Source of the DNA: Norana najaformis
Taxonomy: Eukaryota; Annelida; Clitellata; Crassiclitellata; Hormogastridae
Assembly (NCBI GenBank): GCA_964023275.1
Contig: OZ029921.1
Coordinates: forward strand, 32,056,230-32,120,229
Direction: 5' to 3'
DNA: 64,000 nucleotides
The notes below the pieces were generated by a model. It had not been told where the DNA came from. It was given only the letters and a program-made list of their open reading frames with translations, and did not search any database. A program made the position numbers and the translations under genes. This document shows positions 44,836 through 58,000 of the stretch, in pieces (positions within the stretch are counted from its first letter, which is position 1; each line of letters opens with the position of its first letter).

Positions 44836-45216
44836 AGCCTGTATAAGACGTCCTTTATTTGCGTTTCTGCATACAGATCCATTAAAATAACGTTATTGTG
44901 AAGATTATGTAATTTTTTAATAGTTCAATGACCCTATTCTCATGTCGTCCACGTCCCAAGTCATAATCATCATCAGTGCGTGTACGAAGCCTCTTCTCAG
45001 GAGCATTGTAGTTTTGACGAATCTATATCGGCAAACCATACCATGTTGATGGGGTCACGACATCGTTAGACACGCGTTCCTGACGTCAAAGGAACACGCC
45101 ATGAGACAACTAACTTGGCAGACAGTCACAGGCGGAGTCTTCAAGGCGTCTGTTTCCGCCTGGCAGCCGAGACCTAGTCACAACAAGTTCTACCGCGGAA
45201 CCAGAATTCCTTTTAC

Positions 45217-45232
45217 CATTGGTGGTGGTCAT
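45217..45232 (-). CDS. possible first coding exon (five codons)
   Basis: GCATCCGCC ATG ACC ACC ACC AAT G then GTAAAA. Kozak-like start context, donor at 45216, phase 1, which matches the phase-1 acceptor at 36975. An upstream acceptor-like CTCTGCTTATGCAG allows a 5' UTR exon. With it, six exons give a divisible-by-three, 978-residue model. Very short, so easily coincidental. Confidence 0.22.
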
Positions 45233-45511
45233 GGCGGATGCGTGGGTAGACTGGAAGCCTGCATAAGCAGAGGATGTATAGGGTTCCGCTATGCATATCA
45301 TAATTATATACACTCATTGCTAAAGGATATAAGTGTGTGTAGGATAAGTTATAGACGGCGTGATGTCACCAAATAGCTGAAGCCTAATAAGCGGCATCTT
45401 CATCGTTATTCTGACGGCGATTAATACTTCATTGAATTATTTCAGCTTGACGACGATAATGAAAGGCCTACAGATTGGCCTCTGAGCATCGTTACTTACT
45501 GCATTTATCTG

Positions 45512-45660
45512 TAATCGTATACTGAGATTTTTCTACAGCGCCCAACGAAGGCTATGTCGTAGGAACCAGCTTATACACAGGCACTCAGTCAAAACAAAAT
45601 CGATAGGCGAGAAGGGTTCGGTTGCACATCGAGATCCAACAGTCAGAAATCTGTGAAATT
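45512..45660 (-). mobile_element. LINE 3' end, family D
   Basis: TGTAATCGTATACTGAG, TTTTTCTACAGCGCCCAACG, AGGAACCAGCTTATACACAG, AAAACAAAATCGATAGGCGA. Confidence 0.75.
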
Positions 45661-46157
45661 CTGGCTATGGGGTCGAAATTTTGAAAATGAAGTGACAAGA
45701 AGTTTCAACGGATGAAAGCGCCCGTGGGTGAAATTCTGCTCGTGTGATCTTGTGCAAATCATTGCCCGTCTAACACGAGAAATGTAGTTTTCAAATGGCG
45801 ACCGTGTGGCCTCAGGCCTGTTCAGTTTGCAGTGAATTCACGCGGCAGCGACGCCACAGACAGCCTAACTACGTAACATTTGCGCAGAAGTCTAAGTATT
45901 ATGCATACAACACAGCTTAGCCTAATTTAACTGTAATTTGATACTTCTACTTATGACCAACGTTATTCATTAAAATTATTGGCGGTCAGAGATTGTGAAT
46001 ATGTTGTGAATTGTCAGCTCTGAATGGGATTCCTTTGGTCAGACTCTATGTAAGCCTCCCCCAGTGGTGACTTTTTTGTCAGTACTCTTAGCATATTGAT
46101 GAACTTTTCGTTCTAAATGAACTTCAATACCATTAGGCTAAATATAAATGTACAAGG
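45661..46157. other. non-coding stretch
   Basis: Contains GGCGACCGTGTGGCCTCAGG near 45797, possibly a decayed SINE C end. No gene. Confidence 0.4.
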
Positions 46158-46300
46158 TTTTATACAGCGACCGTATGGCCTCGACCCTCCTCATTTTTCA
46201 ATGAATTGATCGGCTGAGATCTTTCACCACCGCCGCCCGTTTGAATGGGCGACACGCCATTTAAGGTCCCCGTGCACGGACCGTGCTAGCCCGAGATTCT
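46158..46300 (-). mobile_element. SINE family C copy
   Basis: TATACAGCGACCGTATGGCC, CAATGAATTGATCGGCTGAG, GACACGCCATTTAAGGTCCC, ACCGTGCTAGCCCGAGATTC; the head is replaced by a family F repeat. Confidence 0.8.
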
Positions 46301-46305
46301 AGCAT

Positions 46306-46368
46306 AGGCAGCGCTTTTGTAAGCTGCTTAAAAGGCGTTATAGCAAGTGTCTAGACAACCAACTAACT
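46306..46368 (+). repeat. family F repeat
   Basis: ATAGGCAGCGCTTTTGTAAG, GCTTAAAAGGCGTTATAGCA and CAACCAACTAACTA. Confidence 0.6.
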
Positions 46369-46417
46369 ATTATGCGCATAAACAGACCTATACTCGTCCG
46401 CCAAGTTCGCAACCACA

Positions 46418-46870
46418 GAATCGTAAACTCGAGAATTTCTAAAGCGCTACTAAAATTAAAAGCGAAGCGCAGGGCACCTGCTTATTCACAAGCGCTGTCT
46501 CAAGTCAGAGGGGTTGCCCAGAACCATGTGAGGAACAAAAGCCGGTTGTCAGGACAGAGAGAGGAGACGGAGGAGCTGTACCGGTGGCTTGTGTTCAGGT
46601 TGACAGAAATGGGAAGGCGCGAATTCAATGGATTGGAGTACGATTTCTTCTGAAAAGTAGGGACTTTACTTTTGAATGAAAAAAAGCCTGAGTGAGATGG
46701 AGCTTGAGACAGATGATAGTGAGCGAACGAAGGGAAGGGTGGACGAACAGAATTTTCGGAATTCAGGAGGTAGTTCCAGAGTCTAGACGCAGTGTGGCAT
46801 AAGGATCGGTTAGAGAACATAAGATGAGTAATGCGAAGGATCTGAGACTTGACAGAAGCAGCAGACACCT
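46418..46870 (-). mobile_element. LINE C-terminal tail, family D-like
   Basis: Minus frame: VKSQILRITHLMFSNRSLCH, TASRLWNYLL, SGFFSFKSKVPTFQKKSYSN, then PISVNLNTSHR and the non-coding 3' end AATAAGCAGGTGCCC with GAGTTTACGATTCTG. Same domain order as other LINE tails; the protein tail resembles 61430-61640. Confidence 0.75.
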
Positions 46871-46892
46871 AGCGACCCATTTAGATACTAAT

Positions 46893-46990
46893 CTACTTCT
46901 ACAGCGCCGCTATCGTAATGCCCAAGGCATCAGCCGATGGTCACTTCAAGTCAAAATTGCAATAAAAAATCATAAAACTTTGGAGTGGCG
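46893..46990 (-). mobile_element. LINE 3' end, fourth family, short copy
   Basis: CAGCGCCGCTATCGTAATGC, CCAAGGCATCAGCCGATGGT and CACTTCAAGTCAAAATTGCA match 35125-35250. Confidence 0.75.
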
Positions 46991-48272
46991 CTACAGAAAT
47001 TCCCAGATTATTTATGGCTGCATCCAGTTATGTTAAAATACGAATGGCTAGCACCCATACAAATTGTTATGCAAATACCAGGACGACTGGGCTCCATATA
47101 AAGAAGAAACGGCTGCGTGCTTGCACTTAGGCTACGTATTCCGCCCTTCAGACAGTTTGAAGCGCCTTAGCTCCCTACCTAGGTCGTCTGCTTTACCATC
47201 ATTTTGTGTGCTTAAACGGCCACAAGGAATTTTTCACAACTCCCCCTCTTCCTCTTCCATTTTAGCTACCGATTCCGATCAGCTCATTCGGAAGTACCAG
47301 TATGTATAGCGAGTGAGTTTTAGCACAATGAGACGCTGTGTACAGGACACATACTAGAATTTCTGCACACCTAGGGCGGCTTTTCATGCTTATAGCGTAG
47401 GATTTTCCCTACTTAACACATGTATGCCACTTACATGACAATGCCATTACAACTCCGAATTCCCAATGCATATATATATGTGTGTGTGTAATATATATAA
47501 ATATTATTATGCATGACTGATGGACGTACGGCGAGGTCCGACGGCGTGACGAGTGCTTACTTGGAAGTTTGAACCTGTAAAGTGTAAACGGTCAGAGCAG
47601 CCCAAGACAGTCAGCGACTGCTTGGTGCTGTGCATTCGACGCCGACACTGGCAGACGCATATAAGCAACACCAGCCCAGTGAGTAATCTGACGAGAGTAC
47701 ACGATAAGCCAGATCATCTGGTATTCAGTCGGCCCTCCATCCTTTGGGGTCGGTAAACGACTACTAACAATTAAGGAGGTTAAAAGCCGTCTCACTGTTG
47801 GATTGCTGTGGTCGCGTTTCAGCCCTATTCCAGTGAACGACCCTTCTACCTAGGGCCACCTTTTCAAAGAATTTCTGTATAGGAGTGTAAAGGGTCGTTC
47901 ATTAATGACTTCCGCTGAGGGGAGGGAGGCTAGCTACGCCACATTCAAATGCGGACAAGGAGTAGGGGCTGACGTCCGCACCAAAATTTGGCACTATACA
48001 CGTAGTCATTTCACTATAGCCTGTGTCTCAAACAGCTTTAGTCAGACTGCAAGCACATCTAGGCCTTAGTAGGCTACTCCGTTGGAGGGAAAACGAAGGT
48101 AATGCCAATACCCACAAGGGCAAAAGTAGGTCATCTTTGCGGAACGTCCTTTATGGACGACCCCCAATAAGACAGTGTTACCTTAACCCATTTTTAAAAC
48201 TTACAGCTGTACATTACGTCATTTTGCAACTTTAACATCAAACCACATGAAGTCATTATCAGTTGATAAAAT
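46991..48272. other. non-coding stretch
   Basis: No gene. 47460-47510 is a TATATG/GT tract. The ORF at 47064-47309 has no splice or family support. Confidence 0.45.
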
Positions 48273-48455
48273 GTACAGTCCAGTGGCGTAGCAATAGATT
48301 GTGCAGGTTGTGCAAAGCACAAGGGCCCACGAGGCCAGGGGCCGCTTGGGCTCCCAAGGGGCCAAAGCCCGGTTGCTCAACTACTTAAAACAAAGTGGCC
48401 AAAGTTCAGTCTGCACAAGGGCCCTCGGAAGGCTACCTACGCCACTGGTACAGTC
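48273..48455 (+). mobile_element. hAT-type MITE with 8-bp target duplication
   Basis: The element spans 48281-48447 (167 bp). It starts CAGTGGCGTAGC and ends CTACGCCACTG, so the outer 11 bp are perfect inverted copies. It is flanked by GTACAGTC at 48273-48280 and again at 48448-48455, a perfect 8-bp target site duplication. Length, terminal repeat and duplication size fit a non-autonomous hAT element. No ORF. Orientation is arbitrary. Confidence 0.92.
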
Positions 48456-48919
48456 AGTTGTGACTTACCAGTTTGCAGAACATCTGACAACATCATACAT
48501 TTTACCAGTATCTCTCTCGGGATTAATAATTTTCCTGGGACAGTTTACAAGTAAACACAATCCTATTTTCAGAAATGTCTTACCTGTAGCATACAGCACA
48601 AGATAACGTAAATCATTATCCAGCAAAGGCCAAGAAAAATCCATTTATAGAAGAACATGATGTTCAATAGAATGCCCGCAATTTGATTCATAAACCTATT
48701 TTCAGCAATATGATCAAACTGCACCAACATGCAAAATGAAACTTGCATCTGAACAATAACGGCTTCCAGCAGTCTCCTATCCCATATCCCACCATGCACA
48801 GAACCTCACACGTGACGCCAGAGAAATTTGCAGTCTTAGACGAGAGAGTCAGACCACACCGGATGGCAGAACAGCCAAAATTTCAACCACACACAGTCCA
48901 TCATCACATTTAAAGGAGT

Positions 48920-49026
48920 TCACTCGACTTCATCAGCCAAATCAAGTCGTCGAAACTTGTCTAAATTGTAGAAATTTCCTTTTACAACTCGGCCACCGAA
49001 ATATCGTCCGTTCAAATCGACTACAG
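48920..49026 (-). CDS. RBM17: RBM17 exon 13, UHM end and stop
   Basis: 107 nt: AVVDLNGRYFGGRVVKGNFY then NLDKFRRLDLADEVE, TGA at 48922-48920. Arg-Tyr-Phe is the ligand-binding UHM motif. No canonical AATAAA seen in the next 400 bp. Confidence 0.97.
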
Positions 49027-52000
49027 CTGGAGAGACAAAATCATAATTTTACATTATTTTATTAGTACTAAACAAACAGCTACATATAAAGTATATTTCA
49101 GGAAATAGGTTGCAAAATAAGAGGCAAGGTTAAGTCGTATATTATCAGCATACAGGTAAGGTAATGCAACATATTCAGACATCGGAGCAACATACTGAGC
49201 CACAAATGACACGTGCCAACAAACTGAGATATTGTTTCTTACTTCAAATACAACACTTTTGTTTAAAACAGATTATTCAGCTCGGCATTACTATTAATCT
49301 AGTCATAACATTTTATGGCAAAATCATGGCCAACTTCATTCACCGCTCATCTAGTTCAATGTCTTGGCTGAAGTACACACACAACAATCTAACAATGGGA
49401 CTTGTCATGTCTAAGAGGTTACACAGCTCAAGAAAAATTGAACATCAGACACTATACAGTCGAGGTCAACATGCTTTCATGCAAATGTCACAACATCATG
49501 TTCAAAGACTGGAGTTGACTAAGAATTAGATAGAAATTTTATCACACGCTGATGTAATCAGTAGCGCACTTGGCCGGGAAAAACAGTTGCAGTTTCTAGC
49601 CTCCTGAGAGGCCTCCATGTAATGATCCTGGGCAAGTTGTGGAAATATGCCTCTATCACCCAGCAGTTTAATCTGGTACCAGCATAAGACATGAACAGCA
49701 ACTCCTGAGATGCACTGGCCCATACCCAGGATCATGGAATTAATCCATTGCTGACTCAAGGGTCAAAAAGCTGGAAATGAGTGCCTCCCCTACATTCCAC
49801 TAGGGACAAGGGAGCCTTACTTTTACTTTACTCACCTTTTATTGCAGATTCCATTCTTTCAAATTCAACAAAGATCCTGACAGCTTCTTCTTCAACTCCA
49901 TCTGGCATCTGAAAAAGTCAGTTAAAAGTTAACACCTGGTACTTACGTTCTATTGTTCTCGTTTTAGCTTCTACCCATAGCATCACTGACAAGATCAAGT
50001 GAAAAAGTGGGAGAATTATCACTTGCATATTCAAGGTATTGCTGGTTGAGAGAGATGTCAAAGTCACCCTGTACGTACTTCAGCTTCACCTTACAATTTA
50101 GAAGAAGAGAAGAGTAGTACCTTACGCTACCCTCTGAGAGGCAGCCATGGGAATGAAGTGTTAGCGACTTCATTTTTCTTAGCCTCAGCATATGAGGATG
50201 GGTGGCCAGCCCTCTCCCTCACTGCGTAATCTTCCCACTGATGGTGTTCAATCAGCGTACTCATTCTAGCTGAGCTGGCTAAAGGGTGCATGTGAAGCTG
50301 AAATCTCAAAATAAGTTTCTGTGGGGATTGAACCTCCGACCTTTTGGTTAACAGTCCAGCACTCTTATGCACTCCTTGTATAATTTATTTATCCTCACAT
50401 ATGCACAGTCCTTAGACAGCTTTGTTATGACCAAACTCTCATGGCCTTGTCTATGACAAATGCCACAACTAGGGTGACACAAACTACAGAGTCACATGAA
50501 TCTTGGTTACAAAATGTCACCTGAATAGCCCAACACCAAGGCATAAACATAGAATATTCTGTAAGCATGTTTAAAACACACATGAAATATCCAACTAGTC
50601 CTTTAAGCACTTTAGGTTCACGTAGTAACATAAATGACTATCTAATGTCAAGGTATCAATCAAGCATCCCAAACACGTTTACAAAACTACACTTGAAGAT
50701 ATGGCATAGGAGGTTGCTGTCACTGACACAGAATAAACAAAAGAATCAATCTACCTCAAAAATGACACATTTGATAACTTTTCCATATTTTCCACACTCC
50801 TCAGCAGTTTCTCCCTCCAGTTCTTGGTCTACTTCCCCAGGCCCAACCATGTTCTAAAATGGAAAGAAGGTGACAAATGTCAATCCAACACTGCCTTAGT
50901 TTTACAGCATGCAAGCATCAAACATGACCTGCATTTCACTGCAATCTAAAAAAGTTTAACAATTTCAAAATTCAGGTGTCAAAGCCATTAAACAAATTAC
51001 CATAAAAATTTTAAAAATACTATTGTTAAAATTACTAATATGAGTTATTTCTGTTTAAATTGTAGTCATTATAAATTAGTCAAAAACAACAACTCGGTAT
51101 ATACTGGTCTTTCTTGGATTAGTTCATTTCATGTAAGACCAACTACTCACCCTAAGTATGATTACTTTTGATGGATTTCTAAGTAAGTTTGCGTTACTCA
51201 TTTCCGCTCTTGGAGCTTGTGCCTCTTGAGCAGCGGCTAAAATGACAGACACAAAATATATGAGCCAAGACAGCCCACATAAACTGTCACAATGGCAAAC
51301 ACTCATAAAATTCAGAATTACTTCAGAAGACATGCATGCATATTGGCAGATGATTGTTTAAGCACAGAAGACATGAATGCATATTGGCAGATGATTGTTT
51401 ATGCACTTGCCTCATAATGTGCCATGTGCAATTTCACCTTTATAATAATGCACAAGATAATTCTCCCATTTTTTCACTTGGTTTTAATCAATCAATGATC
51501 ACTTCTGTGCAAAACCACATTACAAAAGCATAGTTCACTGGACAGAACCAGTCAAGATCTATCAGGCCCCCGAGACTGGATTGAGGATAAGAAACTGGAT
51601 AAAGATGGGCTTTTAGCCCCAACTCAAACGACATCACAGAAACTTGCAGAGCAGACAGAAACAGCAATTTCCCAAGTCCTGACCAGCAACCAAGAAAGAC
51701 TGGAAACTTATTACTGTTCTCACTCTGGGCAGAGCAAGAGTTAATGTGGTCGCTACAGAGAACATAAGCTAATGCCTGATACAGCACCATCGATTAATGA
51801 CTTGTTAATAAACAGGGGCTATGTCATAAAAACAACAATTACTACACTTGCATACAATGATCTGAACACATCATGCTTCAATGCAACTGCACAAGATAAA
51901 CAAAAACATTTGGACAAACAATCTAAGGCACAATTTCTTACAGCAGGCTTTGAAATTCAGCAGGAGTACTTCCTTACAACTGTTTCAGTAAAAAAGGTAA

Positions 52001-55000
52001 CTCTACAGTCATATTTTCTTAAACAACTTGTTAAAATATAATGACCATTTGCAAAATGACAGTGCTAGCTTACAGGTGCTCTGAAGTCTTCTCAAAATAT
52101 CCATGCATAAGCTAAACTTTCACGCAAATGTACTAAAATGTTAGTTTGAACATTACCTTTTTGAAGGTCTTTTTCGTGAATAATTTTTCCTCCTCGTTTA
52201 CTGGTCTTTTCCACTTGGAGGGCTATGGACATGCCCTGCCCTTCACGGCCCAACCCCTGTCCTTCTCGGTAACCCATGCGAGCCATAATTTTGGAAGCAA
52301 CAGATCCACTAAAATAACAAATTAAATTCCATTTAAAATGAAGAAAACTGTTGCATATTACTTCTTTCAGTTTTATATTTAAAATTCTTGTTCTGACAAA
52401 AAGAAAAAACGTTCCTCTCAACATTAGTGAAACAACATCCCACAATACTGCAGCATAAATTAACAGATTTTTCCATATTTCAGAAGTTATTGACAGTTTT
52501 CAAAATGCTTTTAAACAAATATATCCAGTGAACAAAATTTTGAAAGCTTCCGTCTAAGAAGTCAGAAGAGCAATCTTACTCTTCGGGAAAATGAAAGACC
52601 AGCAGAGAAACCAGAAAAGCCACTTGATTTTAGCAAGGACCCTATTTTTCAGAAGATCCACAAAAAGAAGCCAACACTTGGACTTCATTACTCAAGCTAA
52701 AACTGCTTCCAAATTCAGATTTAATAAACACTATACAACACTGACACAGTGTATTATATACTCAGCATTTTAACAATAATCTCAAGAAAATTCCGGCAAG
52801 TTTTTATGACATAAACCTCACAGCATATGCAACTCTTTAAAAGAATCTTCTCGTTCAAGTGAAGTGCGACAATGGAGCTGTTTTTATGCTGGTTTTACAG
52901 ACTGGTTTAGACAGATTGTGTCTTTTCATGCTGCAAATGTCTTTTTGTGCTGTGTTCATATAAATGTTCTATGCAAAAACACTTACCCTAAACCAAATTT
53001 TGATCCAGGTACACTGTCTGGTTTGTTAAGAACAGGACCTGCAAGATTAACAAAAGAACTGTATAACCTGAAATCAGTGTGGATTGCACAAGAGCCAGAT
53101 TTAATTTAACATAAACAAAAATATTAAGCATCTTTTTCAACTGCAGTTCTGGTGTTCAACCAGACTCAAGTGGAGTTAGGCATGTATTAAATTATTAAAT
53201 GGATTAAAAGTGCATACTGATTACCAGTGGCCGTCAGTTGATGTCTCGTACATTATTACAGTTACATCACAGAAGTTCTTAGATTAGATTATATAAGATC
53301 ATATATATTATATAATTATATATTATATAATTATAGATTATATATAATAATTTATATTACATCTCAGAAGCTAAACAAAATAATTTACAAACATCAAACT
53401 AACCAGATAAAATAAAACATGAGCAAAAAGCCAACTTACCCTGGAAATCTTCTGTTGGCTTAACATCCAAGTCCATTAGCGATGGAGGCGGAGCAATGGC
53501 AGCTTTTGCCACAGCAGCTGAAAGTAAACATCCAACAATATAACATTTCATATCAACTCCACAGGAGGCCATTAGAGGAGCTATAAAATGCCTCTTTGAC
53601 TGTATTATGCAATAGTTCTTCAAAAATAAACCCAATCAATAACACATTCAAGACTGCGTGATTAGAAAATGCTCACATCACGAAACAGAAATTAGAACAA
53701 CTTCGCATTCGTCTAATTTTAAAGCCAAATACTTCAATCTTGAGTGACTTCAAGTCACAACCTATAGGTATGAGCAGTAAAAATTTCAAGCAATCAGCAT
53801 ATCAGAAGAGCTTGCTTGGTTGATTCTGAGCAGAAACATAATAACAACCTGGATTTTACATAGTACCTTTCTACTACCCACTCTCTAAAGAGCCGAGAAT
53901 TCTAAAGCACTCACAGGCAACGAATACTAGATACAGTAATAGAAAATCACGAATAATAAATAATGCACAATAACAATAAAGTTAATAACAAAAATACACA
54001 CTAATTAAAAGTATTATTAATAATCTAAACGAGGATAATAAGACCCCACGTCTTCGTCGACGATCATCTTCTTCTTCCTCATCTTCCTCTGCCCGTCTTC
54101 GTCTTCTTCGTTCAAATTCTCCGTCTTCATCTCGATCTCGTTTACGTCTTCACAAGAAAAATTTCCAAGAAAAATTTCAAGTGTCAGTTTAGAAAAATTC
54201 CACAGAAGAGAAAAGATGTCAGTGTCAGAGATAAACCTTAAGGATATGCGTAGAACTAATATTCCACCTAATGAGTTTCACACTAGAAATGAAGCATAAA
54301 GCAGAGCTAAAATTTCGATTACAACATGACGATGGACATGCTTATATTTGCGCTTCAGTGTCATTGCCGACCTCAGTGCTGATGATGGTATCACATCAGT
54401 TTTCACAGACAGCAACTTTACAAAGTACATTTACTGAATTTATCAGCTTATTTAGTGTTTCAGCGGTCATTTGATTTAACCATTCTGTTTGACTGTGTTT
54501 TGGTGCTTTTAGGTCAGGAGTGCCTTCGAGAGGTTTCTCTTGCAATAACAATACAGTTAGAGTTGCAAAATTATGCTCATGTTGGCCAGTTTTTGCTGAG
54601 AAGAAATCCGTTAAGTTCATCTATCCTATCTGTAAAACAAGTTTTAAATGGGTTAAGTGAAAGTGAAACCTACGAATAGGAATCGTCATCTGAATTCCTC
54701 CAGCTGGAACCACGGCCTCGGCGTGGTGTGTCATCATCATCATCTCTTTTTCTATCATTTCTATCACTACGGTATTCACGGTCATCTCCATGACGACTCC
54801 TCCTAGCAAATCAACAAGGAATCTTAAGGTATCTGCTGCTTGAATCCAGAGCAAATCAATGTTACTTTAATAGTCAATTATTTATTACCAAATTTCTTGT
54901 GTGGTAAAGGTAGGTAACTAACATATTTCCAGAATATGAACTAGTAGTTTTTTTTTACATAAATTTGTAGGGATGCGATTTATTTGAAAGGCGTGACTTA

Positions 55001-58000
55001 GGAATGAACTTCCAACTTTTGGACTACCCTGGTAAGTTATGTGCCATGCTGAAAAGACTAACAAACAGGAAAGAAATTAAAATCTATTCTTCTTGCTGAG
55101 AAGAACCAATCTGAGTACTGTCAACTTAAATATTACTTTAAATGCTGTTAAAAGTAGTATAAGATTTATTAGTGTCCACATTGCAATGTAGTTAAAAGCC
55201 AAAATGAACGTGATGTATTGATTTTACAAAAAGATTTGCCTTGCTTGCAACAATACACCTTATTGAAAGATGCAACATGTAAACAAATATGAAACCTGTT
55301 TAAATACACACACAAAATCTATCTAATGAATATTTATGGTAATTAATTGCATGTGAAGAAATTTATACATTCATCTAAAAAATGACATATCTTATCTATA
55401 AATAATACACGTACAAGATAGAAGTGTTACCTCTCTCGGTCATCTGATCTTCTCTCTTCATCTCTCTCTCGTTGTCTGTCTTCTTTGCGCATCTTCACAT
55501 ATGTTTCATAATCGTTTGGCCTCAGTGGGTCGTACTCATCAACAACACCGAGGAAGGACATGGAAGCATCAGCTCCAATGAATGGTGATCCTATGATTGG
55601 GGCCAGTGGAACTCTCTCCATCTTCAAACAAAATACACAACATCCAAATCGTGTTTTCCTCACCTTTAGTGGTACCAAGCTGTTACATTTTGGTAAAGGC
55701 AGGATATAAACTCATTTCCATATTTGCACTTCTCATATGAGGTCAACATTTATTAATTAAGCGCCTTTATCAGTACGCTGGAACCTCCTCATAATGCTGT
55801 CGTTGGTAGATACATCAAGAATTGACTTATAATCAGCTAGTGTTATTTTTAAAGCTGAACTAAATTCACGGCTCTGCTGTAGTACTTCCTGCTTTTGACT
55901 AATTACTTAAGCACAATAATTTGGATCCAACAACCACAATTACACCTTACTATGCATTAAGTTTTCATGTTTTCAGACTTAAACAGTCAATTTCACAATC
56001 TTCTGATAATATAAACCAAAGACATCATTGCTTCAAATTTTCAAGTAACAGTAACATAATAAATTTATAATTTGCTCTTATCTCCATATACAAAATTTTT
56101 GGTCTGTGATTATTTGTTGAAAGCTGCAACAGTCACCACTGGAGCCAAGGTTCAAATCCAAATGAACAGTGTGAAATATAAAAAGTTTCTAACTCATAAA
56201 ACAGAAGATATTAAATTACAAACTTGGCATAATTTACAGTTGTTATTAATTCTTACCTTTCCTGTGATCTGGTTGAACCTAAGCTGACCATAAGGTGAAT
56301 CTGCTTCACTTTTTCGGCCTTTTAAATCGATGACAGGAGCAAGAGATGTAGTGGTTGGCTTTCGCTAAAGAAACAGCAACAAAATATTAAAGAAATTTAA
56401 AAAGACAAAATATAGGAACTATGAAGTCAATTCTAGATCTGACAGGGAAGAGCAATTATGAAATTCAAGCTGTAGAGTGGCACACCGGCCCTGTCTATTA
56501 CGACCACATCTGGCTCGTGACACTATCTACGAAGCAGCGCTAGAGATATTTTTGAGTCATCATTATATTTCTCACTATCTACAACAAGTGCTATAAAAAC
56601 AAATGCCTTACAGTCATGGGTCCTAAAATTTACTTATGTGGAAGAAAAACTCATACGGCGCAATATATCTTGCTGCGCTGATCTTTCTTTTGTTGTTGTT
56701 CATCGACCTAATAGTTGGTCAAATGGATTTGTAGCATACTGTTAGCTGCTATGATGCATCAAAGTCATATTTCTATACAAGTTTTGCTGGTAGAGAACTC
56801 TCCAAGGTATGTACAACATTTCATTCTACCAAAATTGCCATTTGCGTAGCTGCATGTCCATAATAATTTATTTAGTTCTCTAGGATGACTGCCAGACCTA
56901 AACTGCTAGACAATGTAAAAGAAGGACGAAGATGAACTGGATGACGTTACAACGTCAACCTTTATTCTGGTGTAGATGCAATAAAACAACAGCGTCGGAT
57001 TGTAAGATGAAGTGTGATAGCAGTAGCATTCTTTGGCCAAAAGCTGCAACACATAATCTGTGAATTTAATTTCATTCTGGATGTAGATTTGTCCATGGTG
57101 TACATTGTTAACTTCCACTGCAAGTCCTAATTTTACCAAATGCGTCAGATTAATGCCACATGGCCTGATTTCTCGTGTGATGTTGCAGTGACCCTCATTT
57201 GATTTTCCATTCAGATGCCCGTGGACTGCTACAATGCCATCTTTGCAGAAAGTTCTGGATGCGTTAGCCACACAGAGTCCATCGTCAATGTGGCTGCTTA
57301 TGTTGTAGCTCGCCTGCCTAAATTCTTACATGCCTCAAACTACATGAAGAGCCTATAGTCTTCCAGTTGGGGACAGGGTTATTAGTGCATTCAATGTACT
57401 CTTTATTTGAGCAAGCCTCAAAAGTGGGTGGACCTCGAAATACACCACGCACCTTTGTGATCGCATCTTGCCTCATATATCACAGTCGGTACCAGCTCCT
57501 GTATGACAGTTTGAGCTCATCGTGCTTCCTTGTGCACTGGAGCGCTCCAATGGAGCAATTTTGCACAGAAATTCTGAACTGATCATTTTATCCTAAACTA
57601 AGTCACACTTTTTAGATCTGTTGCATAGGCTTCAGAATATTTAAGAGGCTATAAAAGAGTTATATAAATGATTCATATTTTGATTCTAAATGGGATCAAG
57701 ACCACAAATTCAATTTCAAATTCAATTTGCTATCAAATCAGACTGACGATTCTATTTGATATTCGATTTGAAAGAAACTTAGTGACTCACAGGTCCCTAT
57801 CATACTTTAAACAGCCTCTCAAACATCGTAATTCATGGAATTTCAGTTGTATTTCAGTAACTTTATGGCACAATCTATCAAAAAACTGGAACTACAAACT
57901 GACAAGCAATTCCATTTACACCTTTAAACTTGACAGTTTGGACCAACAGATGCTTTGTGTAAAAAGTTACAGAATCATAAATATTATGAAAAAGTAGACT

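Noticed and set aside
45101-45376. Plus-strand 91-residue ORF
   Set aside because: No splice context or family; overlaps the better (still weak) minus-strand start exon.
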